The notes under the pieces: model-generated
Databases searched by the model: none
Seen by the model: only the letters and a program-made list of their open reading frames with translations
What the model was told of the DNA's origin: nothing
NCBI GenBank assembly: GCA_040752275.1
Contig: JBFMFH010000115.1
Span: 1-64,000 of the forward strand
Direction of reading: 5' to 3'
Origin: JBFMFH01 sp040752275
GTDB taxonomy: Bacteria; Acidobacteriota; Vicinamibacteria; Vicinamibacterales; JAKQTR01
Length of the DNA stretch: 64,000 nt
Translations under genes and position numbers: made by a program
Shown here: piece by piece, positions 58,601 to 64,000 of the stretch
Layout: every line of letters starts with the position of its first letter
Position numbering within the stretch: the stretch's first letter is position 1

Positions 58601-60793
58601 CTACCGATGGACCGAGTAGGTCATCTTCGCCACGAGCGACCGGTTCGATCGGTCCGCCAGCGGACCACTCGTGTACCGCGTCTCATTGTAGACGAGATAG
58701 AAGTTGTCGATCGTCCGGAAGATGTAGTTCAGCCGGAACTGCAACGCCGCCAGGCTGCCGGTGTTGTTGTACTGCACGTAGGCCGACGCGAGCAGCGAGT
58801 TGGTGAACGACACGTTCGACTTCACACCCAACAGGTGCGTCTGGAACGAGCCTTCGCGCAGATCGACGTCGTTGAATTCGTAGGCCGCCTCGACCGAGAA
58901 GTGCCGGCCCGGCCGGTATCCGAGGCCGAATTCGTACGACCCCTGCCTCCCAGTGTAGAAGTGCCCGATGTTGGCCTCGGCACTTCCGCTCACCTTCCGG
59001 CCGTCAAAGGTCTGGAAGCTCACCTCTCCGGACGTCCACTTGTAGCGGCCTGGCGCGAGGACGACGCCGCGGTTGATGTCGAAGGGGTCGGTCAGGAATT
59101 CGGACTGCGTGTCGAACTTCGCGAACAGCCGGTCGCCGCTCTCGAGAAGCGTCGCGAACGACACGCCGAACTCGCTCGACTGGGGAATGCCCGCGTGATC
59201 GTGATACGCGAAGGCGCTCGGCGTGACCTCGAACTGCCGCACGTAGCGCCAGCCGGGCCTGGGTCTCAAGGCCACGCGGGCGCCGGCCATGCGGTCGTGG
59301 CGCCGCACGTAGCCGACGGCTGGCGTGAATCCGTCGGCAATGCTCACGTAGTTCGCCTCCGCGACGATGAGATCCGACTGCCACGTCGCGCCGAGCTGCC
59401 CGGCCCAGCGGGCGCCGTCCACCTTGCTGTCCGATGACGAGGCCAGCAGGCCCATGATCGTCAGGTGCTCCTTGAGCACGAAGCGCGCATCCGCGCCGAC
59501 GACGCGGTTCGACCCTCGTTTGTCGCGCCGGTCGGTCACGACGGCGCCGAATGTCGAGCGCTGCAGCACCTCCTTGCGCACGCGGGCCACGAACACGTGA
59601 TCGGCGGGCGTGTCCCCCGACTCGCGCGCGTTCACCTGCAGCAGCCCGAGGTCGAAGCCGCCCGCCTTGCCCGTGAGCTTGGAGCCAACGAGGATGGGGA
59701 TCGGCGTGCCCTGCGGTGACAGCCCGATGCTCCGGGTATAGACGACCTCCATCAGGCGCGCGCCGAAGCCCAGTGTGTCGACGCCCATCTTGAGGGAGTC
59801 GGCGCCCTCGATGAAGAACTGGCGCCGTTCGGGGTAGAACAAACTGAAGCGCGTCAGGTTCACGCGCTGCGCGTCGACCTCGGTCTGGGCGAAGTCGGGG
59901 TTGACCGCCGCATCCACCGTCAGGTTCGGCGTGACGGCAAACTTCACATCGTCGATGCCCACCCCGCCGAGGCCGGTCGACGGCGCCGGCGGCGTCGCCG
60001 CGTCGTAGCGTTCGACCCCCGCCGTCACGTACGGCCGGATGCGCAGCCGCTCGGCCTGCGTGATGCCGGCCAGGTCCGTCAGCCGGCCGGCCTGGGACAC
60101 GTGGGCGAATACGTAGTCGCGCGACCATCCCGCCCAGTACGTCAGCTCGTTCTTCCGCTTGATGATCCGCTCGAAGTTGATGCCCCATTCCTGCTCGGAC
60201 ACCTCGCGGAACCGGAGGATCTTGAACGGGATGGCCAGCTCGACCGCCCAGCCGTGGTCGCCGAGGGCGGCCGCCGCCTGCCAGTCCTCGTCCCAGGTGG
60301 CGTCGACGATCCGTGATTCGTTCCGGATCAGGCCGTCGAACCGGGTCCCCCGCGGGTTCACGCGGAAGAGGAACGCGTTGCGGTGGTCGAGGTACGTGTC
60401 GAGCAGGACGGCGAAGCTGTCGTCGCTGTCCAGCGAGTTGTCGCGTCTCAGCTCGGACGCGCGAACGAGGGCCGGCTCCCGGTCGTCGAGCTCGGCCGCG
60501 ATGTAGAGGTGCGTGCGATCGTAGACGATCCGAACGCGCGTCGGCTCAGTCGCGGCCTCCCCTTCGCGTGGATCGCGCTGCCGGAAGTCCTCGACGACCG
60601 GGGCCCCGGCCCACGCTGCGTCGTTCACCCTGCCGTCGATGACCGGGGCCTCGCTGACCGCCTTCGCCGAGGCAAGCCGGGGTCCGTCCGACGCCGAAGC
60701 CCTGGCCGGCGCGGCCGCGCCGGCCAGGACCATCCCCAGAACCGGCATGGCCCGCAGCGGGCCGGCTGCACCCACGCGGAGGAGACGCAACAT
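58601..60793 (-). CDS. DUF5916/CBM9-like outer-membrane beta-barrel protein
   Basis: 730-residue paralogue of the protein at 34486. A signal region (MPVLGMVLAGAAAPARASA) precedes the CBM9-like domain (VIDGRVNDAAWAGAPVVEDFRQRDPREGE, YIAAELDD). The rest is predicted barrel, with family blocks RVNPRGTRFDGLIRNES, LTRFSLFYPERRQFFIEGAD and a final KMTYSVHR. The start ATG at 60793 is one base after the methyltransferase stop. The role is unknown; the ligand may be a polysaccharide or glycoside, and a transport or sensing role is possible. Confidence 0.83.
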   Translation of the reverse strand: MLRLLRVGAAGPLRAMPVLGMVLAGAAAPARASASDGPRLASAKAVSEAPVIDGRVNDAAWAGAPVVEDFRQRDPREGEAATEPTRVRIVYDRTHLYIAAELDDREPALVRASELRRDNSLDSDDSFAVLLDTYLDHRNAFLFRVNPRGTRFDGLIRNESRIVDATWDEDWQAAAALGDHGWAVELAIPFKILRFREVSEQEWGINFERIIKRKNELTYWAGWSRDYVFAHVSQAGRLTDLAGITQAERLRIRPYVTAGVERYDAATPPAPSTGLGGVGIDDVKFAVTPNLTVDAAVNPDFAQTEVDAQRVNLTRFSLFYPERRQFFIEGADSLKMGVDTLGFGARLMEVVYTRSIGLSPQGTPIPILVGSKLTGKAGGFDLGLLQVNARESGDTPADHVFVARVRKEVLQRSTFGAVVTDRRDKRGSNRVVGADARFVLKEHLTIMGLLASSSDSKVDGARWAGQLGATWQSDLIVAEANYVSIADGFTPAVGYVRRHDRMAGARVALRPRPGWRYVRQFEVTPSAFAYHDHAGIPQSSEFGVSFATLLESGDRLFAKFDTQSEFLTDPFDINRGVVLAPGRYKWTSGEVSFQTFDGRKVSGSAEANIGHFYTGRQGSYEFGLGYRPGRHFSVEAAYEFNDVDLREGSFQTHLLGVKSNVSFTNSLLASAYVQYNNTGSLAALQFRLNYIFRTIDNFYLVYNETRYTSGPLADRSNRSLVAKMTYSVHR

Positions 60794-60794
60794 C

Positions 60795-61472
60795 TCAGGG
60801 CTGGCGCCGGTAGATGACGAACCACCGGGGATCGGCCGGGCCGAACAGCCCGTCGACCACGGTGTCGGGCACGAAGCCGGCCGCCGCCATCCACGCGTCG
60901 AGCTGCTCGCGGGTCACCTGCAGCGCCGGATTCGACCGGTGCGGCCCCCGCGGGCCGTCGTACTCGACGATGGCGAGCCGCCCGCCGGGCTTGAGATAGC
61001 CGGCCAGCGTCTTCAAGTAGCCGGCCGGGTTCTCGATGTGGTGCAGGACGTCGTGCATGAAGCCCAGGTCCACGTCCCGCGCCGGCAGTTGCGGGTCCGC
61101 GTAGGTACCGAGCACGGCCCGGACGTTCGCCGCGCCTGCGCCGGCCGCCTTCTGCTCGATGCGCGTAACGAAGGCCGGGTCGACGTCCTCGGCGTACACC
61201 GTGCCGCCCACGCCGACGGCTTGCGCCAGCGCCAGGCTGAACGCGCCCGCGCCGGCACCAACGTCCGCCACCGTCAGGCCGGGCCGCAAGTCGAGCGCAT
61301 CGACGATGTGATCGACCTTCAACGAGACGATGCGCTCCGGCCGCTCCATGAGCGCGATCCAGTCGCCGGCGGGCCGCGATCCGAGTTGGCCGGGGGAAGC
61401 GGCGGCGAGGCCGGCGCCCAGCATGAGCAAGACGACGAGAGCAGGCGAGCGAGTGCGCAGGTACGCGATCAT
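60795..61472 (-). CDS. class I SAM-dependent methyltransferase with N-terminal signal sequence
   Basis: 225-residue methyltransferase. The SAM-binding motif I is VADVGAGAGAFSLALA, and later motifs include VYAEDVDP and LKPGGRLAIVEYDG. A hydrophobic leader (PALVVLLMLGAGLAAASPG) looks like a Sec signal or anchor, surprising for an enzyme that needs cytoplasmic SAM; it could be membrane-tethered with the active site inside. The start ATG at 61472 has AAGGAG upstream. It lies between the ThiF-like gene (70-nt gap) and DUF5916. The acceptor substrate is unknown. Confidence 0.82.
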   Translation of the reverse strand: MIAYLRTRSPALVVLLMLGAGLAAASPGQLGSRPAGDWIALMERPERIVSLKVDHIVDALDLRPGLTVADVGAGAGAFSLALAQAVGVGGTVYAEDVDPAFVTRIEQKAAGAGAANVRAVLGTYADPQLPARDVDLGFMHDVLHHIENPAGYLKTLAGYLKPGGRLAIVEYDGPRGPHRSNPALQVTREQLDAWMAAAGFVPDTVVDGLFGPADPRWFVIYRRQP

Positions 61473-61542
61473 GGGGACTCCTTCGTCGGATGAGCGTCGT
61501 TCGTTCGTCAACCGCGGGTGCCGGCCGCCCGGACGCGCCGGA

Positions 61543-62364
61543 CTACTCGAGCCGGATCTGATGGACCTCCATGTGAAACAAGTCCACTGACAGGATCCGC
61601 TGTCGCAAGGGCTCGCCGATGCCCAGCAATACCTTGCAGATCTCGGCCACCTGCAGACTCCCGACAATCGCCGGGGTGAACGACGGGTTGCCCAGGTCGG
61701 ATTCGATGCCCCGGCCGCCGGTTCCGTCCGGATAGAGCCGGTCCAGGGTCGAATCGCCCGGCCACACGGTCGTCACGTTGCCATACCAGCCGCCGATGGC
61801 CCCGTGCACGAAGGGCAGATCCAGGACCCGGCAGGCTGCCGCCAGGTCCAGCCGCGCCGCCGCGCTATCGAGTGCGTCGGCTACCACTGTCGCGCCCGTG
61901 AGCACGTCGCGGGCGTTGTACTCGGTGAGCGTGGCGCGCACGCCGCGTACCGTGACCGCCGGATTGATGCCCGCTACGCGGGCCACCGCCTGGTCAACCT
62001 TGGAGATCCCGAGTGACGATGGCGCCGACAGCAGCTGCCGGTTGAGATTGTGCTCCACGAAGACATCCGGGTCGATGGCCACGAGGCTTCCGACACCGAG
62101 TCTGGCCAGCTCTTCGATGATGTAGCCGCCCAGCCCTCCGAGGCCGGCCACCGCCACCACGCTGTCGAAGAGCTGCCGCTGCTGCCCCGTCGTCAGCATC
62201 GCCTGGTTGCGCTGGTAGCGGGCCGGCAGCAGTGCCGCATCGAGGATGGCACGTTCCGCCTCGGCGCAGCTCAGGCCGAAGGCGTCCATCGCCGCCACCT
62301 GATCCGTCCAGGCCACGCGGCCGTCGATTGCGCGCTCCGCCAGAAAGGCCCGCAGGTCGCTCAC
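61543..62364 (-). CDS. ThiF/MoeB/HesA-family adenylyltransferase
   Basis: 273-residue E1-like enzyme. The nucleotide-binding loop is VAGLGGLGGYI, followed by DPDVFVEHNLNRQLL, which holds the conserved Arg pair region, and SKVDQA. The CXXC zinc pairs of MoeB and ThiF are not seen. It should adenylate the C-terminal glycine of a small ubiquitin-like sulfur carrier, the product of the adjacent gene. I start it at the GTG at 62364, six bases after GGAGGGG. That places it one base after the MoaD-like stop codon at 62366; a TTG at 62379 is less likely. A function in molybdopterin synthesis or in another sulfur transfer is possible. Confidence 0.82.
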   Translation of the reverse strand: MSDLRAFLAERAIDGRVAWTDQVAAMDAFGLSCAEAERAILDAALLPARYQRNQAMLTTGQQRQLFDSVVAVAGLGGLGGYIIEELARLGVGSLVAIDPDVFVEHNLNRQLLSAPSSLGISKVDQAVARVAGINPAVTVRGVRATLTEYNARDVLTGATVVADALDSAAARLDLAAACRVLDLPFVHGAIGGWYGNVTTVWPGDSTLDRLYPDGTGGRGIESDLGNPSFTPAIVGSLQVAEICKVLLGIGEPLRQRILSVDLFHMEVHQIRLE

Positions 62365-62365
62365 C

Positions 62366-62590
62366 TCAGCCCCCTCCAACCACCGGGAATAGCGCGACAG
62401 TGTCGCCGTCCGACAACGGCGTGTCCCGCTCGCCCTGGCGCCCGTTGACCATGATCAACCCGACGCTGTCGCCGGGGATGGCCAGACGCTGGATGAGGTG
62501 ATCGACCGTTGCCGGATCCAGCAGATCCACGTCCGCGGTGGTGAACCTGCCGACCCGAAACGCCAGATAGAGTTTGACCGTCGCCTGCAT
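62366..62590 (-). CDS. MoaD/ThiS-like ubiquitin-fold sulfur carrier
   Basis: 74-residue protein from the ATG at 62590, or 80 from the GTG at 62608. It shows the beta-grasp pattern (VKLYLAFRVG, LIMVNGRQGERDTPLSDGDTVALFPVVGGG) and ends in the Gly-Gly that is adenylated and thiocarboxylated. With the ThiF-like enzyme just downstream it makes a complete sulfur-carrier pair. The nearest use in the window is the molybdenum cofactor of the hydroxylase at 54.8-57.6 kb, but other cofactors are not excluded. Confidence 0.8.
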   Translation of the reverse strand: MQATVKLYLAFRVGRFTTADVDLLDPATVDHLIQRLAIPGDSVGLIMVNGRQGERDTPLSDGDTVALFPVVGGG

Positions 62591-62616
62591 GAGTGCTGGG
62601 AGCCCCACTGTCAGTT

Positions 62617-62710
62617 CGTCATTCCCGCCCGCTGTCAGCCGGCTATTCCCGCCCGCCGTCCGTCGGCCATTCCCGCCGCTGCCGGTTCGTCATTCCCGTG
62701 AAGGCGGGAA
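62617..62710. repeat. 24-bp tandem repeat, four imperfect copies, ending in a hairpin
   Basis: The core ATTCCCG recurs at 62621, 62645, 62669 and 62692 (spacing 24, 24, 23). The last copy forms an inverted repeat TTCCCG/CGGGAA (62693-62710). It lies between the MoaD-like gene and the promoter at 62734. The copies resemble dispersed ATTCCCGCC-type mobile repeats. The remaining gap 62775-62989 is leader to the propeller gene; nothing else is seen in it. Confidence 0.7.
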
Positions 62711-62733
62711 GACAATTATGCCAGAATACACGC

Positions 62734-62774
62734 TTGACGTGGTATGGCCATAGGGAGGTATGATGGCCGGACCA
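62734..62774 (+). promoter_or_regulatory. promoter with paired operators before the last propeller gene
   Basis: TTGACG (62734-62739), 19-bp spacer, TATGAT (62759-62764). TGGTATGGCCA (62740-62750) and TGGCCGGACCA (62764-62774) are 24 bp apart, the first filling the start of the spacer and the second beginning in the last base of the -10. This is the most complete example of the element. The start codon is 216 bp downstream. Confidence 0.65.
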
Positions 62775-62989
62775 CGCGGAGAGCGCCCTGGAACCCGATC
62801 CCTTCCTTATGAGCCGTTCCCGGTCTCGGGAGTCGCCAGGCCGGTCTCCTCACTTGACCCATCCAACAGCATCCGTACGCTCGTGCCCTCGCCGGCCGGG
62901 ACGCTGCAACGCCGTCGGCATTCCGTGTCGGGCCGGGAGTGGACGGAGTCGTCGCGCGGCAAACGCGGGGGACCATCGTGGAGGCGAAC

Positions 62990-64000
62990 ATGTCGATGAA
63001 CGATGAGCGGGCCGAAGATCACGGTCGAGGGTCGGACCATCCGAGGAAGATCAGTCGCCGGACGGTGCTGGCCGGTGCGCTCGCGGCCGCGGGTGCCGGA
63101 GTGGCCGGCGCGATATCCGTGGCCGGGCAGGTCACGGGCGTGAGGCCGGGCGGCGGCACGATTCCCTACCGCCTGCCGAAAGGCGCGTTGACCTACCTCG
63201 ATCGCAACGAGTACATCCACAACATGGAGATCATCTCCTTCACGCCCGGGGTGTCGGTCAGCGTCGGCGAGCCGCTGATGAACATGTGGGCGCGGGGCAA
63301 GCAGCGGCTGCTCCCGGGCGGCGGCGGATGGCTCGACATCAGCGAGCCCAAGAAGCCGGTCGCCATCTCGCTGGGCGGCGGCGGGGGCCGGGGTGGAGGA
63401 CGCGGCGCAGAAGGGGGCGTGCGGACGCCGCGTCCGGGCGGCTGCATCGCCTACAACACGCGGCTCAAGAAGTGGCTCGCCATGAGCTCGGCCGGCCAGC
63501 CCATCACGAGTTCGCGCCCGGACTTCCCCGACGGGCAGTACCACGAAGAAGAGCGCAAGCGCTCCGACAGCTACGCCGGGCTGCGCGGCATCCGGACGTG
63601 GGACATCACCGACCCGACCAAGCCCATCCTGCTGCAGGAGTTCAGCACCGGCAAGACGGGCTGGGGCACCCACATGAACTTCTACGACGGCGGGCGATAT
63701 GCCTACCTCGCCGCCTCCTGGGACGACCAGTTCTTCTTCGAGAACACGCAGCGGACCCAGGGCTCCGGCATGATGGTGGTCGACCTGACGGATCCGGCCA
63801 ACGTGAAGGAGGTCTCGAAATTCTGGATTCCTGGCCAGCGCAAGGGCGAAGAAGCCGAGTACTACAAGTACTGGTTTGCCGGCGATGGAGCCGCCTGGAA
63901 CGGCACCCACTGCGCCCCGGCGGTTCCCAAGCGCATCGAGGACGGCGGGCGCTACGGCTACGGTGCTCACGGCCACTACGGCCTCGTCATCTATGACTTC
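62990..64000 (+). CDS. Tat-exported LVIVD-type beta-propeller protein (paralogue E), cut by the window end
   Basis: The open frame starts at the ATG at 62990 (GGAGG at 62980-62984) and runs 337 codons to the end of the window with no stop, so it is partial. The Tat signal is ISRRTVLAGALAAAGAGVAG. It matches paralogue B closely: YRLPKGALTYLDRNEYIHN, HMNFYDGGRYAYLAASWDDQFFFENTQRTQGSG and WIPGQRKGEEAEYYKYWFAGDGAAWNG. It differs by a Gly/Arg-rich insert of about 20 residues (around 128-150, LGGGGGRGGGRGAEGG). Function unknown. Confidence 0.85.
   Translation, partial: MSMNDERAEDHGRGSDHPRKISRRTVLAGALAAAGAGVAGAISVAGQVTGVRPGGGTIPYRLPKGALTYLDRNEYIHNMEIISFTPGVSVSVGEPLMNMWARGKQRLLPGGGGWLDISEPKKPVAISLGGGGGRGGGRGAEGGVRTPRPGGCIAYNTRLKKWLAMSSAGQPITSSRPDFPDGQYHEEERKRSDSYAGLRGIRTWDITDPTKPILLQEFSTGKTGWGTHMNFYDGGRYAYLAASWDDQFFFENTQRTQGSGMMVVDLTDPANVKEVSKFWIPGQRKGEEAEYYKYWFAGDGAAWNGTHCAPAVPKRIEDGGRYGYGAHGHYGLVIYDF

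Noticed and set aside
62617..62710. Possible CRISPR array
   Set aside because: The 24-bp units are contiguous and imperfect, with no spacers.

Overview
The window is GC-rich, densely coded DNA with few and short intergenic gaps. It has the gene style of a soil Acidobacteriota, most likely Vicinamibacteria-like: an Oar-type TonB receptor with an N-terminal carboxypeptidase-regulatory domain, two DUF5916/CBM9-like outer-membrane proteins, a fused spermidine synthase-TPR protein, and many Tat or Sec signal peptides. The lineage is an inference from gene families; there is no rRNA in the window. I found no tRNA, rRNA, CRISPR array or insertion sequence.

Layout. (1) 0.2-7.6 kb: a secreted alpha/beta hydrolase; a Tat-exported ACMSD-type amidohydrolase; then an overlapping operon E2 - E1alpha - E1beta of a 2-oxoacid dehydrogenase whose last gene overlaps a Tat-exported LVIVD-type beta-propeller protein. 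(2) 7.7-13.9 kb, minus strand: a probable operon of a propeller protein, a dicarboxylate-type symporter, a 6-oxocamphor-hydrolase-like crotonase, a 3-hydroxyisobutyrate-dehydrogenase-like reductase and a Tat-exported FAD oxidoreductase. (3) 14-17 kb: the fused spermidine synthase/TPR membrane protein with a probable leaderless promoter. (4) 17.6-25.7 kb, plus strand: TonB receptor, metal-less M24 pita-bread protein, dienelactone hydrolase and a tandem-duplicated alpha/beta hydrolase. (5) 25.7-34.3 kb: an anaerobic sulfatase-maturase-like radical SAM protein on the minus strand, then three secreted hydrolases and two propeller proteins. (6) 34.5-47.1 kb, minus strand: a long run of tightly spaced genes (Gfo/Idh/MocA oxidoreductase, creatininase-like, cupin, D-2-hydroxyacid dehydrogenase, DctA-like symporter, two succinyl-CoA-synthetase-like subunits, a DRE-TIM lyase/synthase, two secreted hydrolases, DUF5916). 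(7) 47.3-50.7 kb: a second Gfo/Idh/MocA gene divergent from GntR - SuyA-like - SuyB-like. (8) 50.9-53.7 kb: propeller protein plus a lipoprotein hydrolase. (9) 53.7-58.4 kb, minus strand: a FadR-type GntR, a two-subunit molybdenum hydroxylase and a fumarylacetoacetase-family hydrolase. (10) 58.6-62.6 kb, minus strand: MoaD-like, ThiF-like, an exported methyltransferase and DUF5916. (11) 63-64 kb: a sixth propeller gene, cut by the window end.

How it may work together. Six propeller paralogues and seven alpha/beta hydrolase genes of one subfamily carry export signals. They sit among a TonB receptor, enzymes typical of C-C bond hydrolysis (6-oxocamphor-hydrolase-like, FAH-like), a molybdenum hydroxylase, acid transporters and a 2-oxoacid dehydrogenase. 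This looks like uptake, periplasmic processing and cytoplasmic oxidation of an unidentified, probably cyclic or polyketo, organic compound. The strongest sign that these scattered pieces form one system is a recurring promoter/operator: a palindrome close to TGGTCNGACCA fused to the -10 box, with a second copy exactly 24 bp upstream at several sites. It precedes the dehydrogenase operon, the TonB receptor, the M24 gene, the hydrolase cluster, three propeller genes and the FadR-type GntR itself. A different palindrome, GTCATACC-N7-GGTATGAC, appears to belong to the second GntR at 48.5 kb. The substrate cannot be named from sequence.
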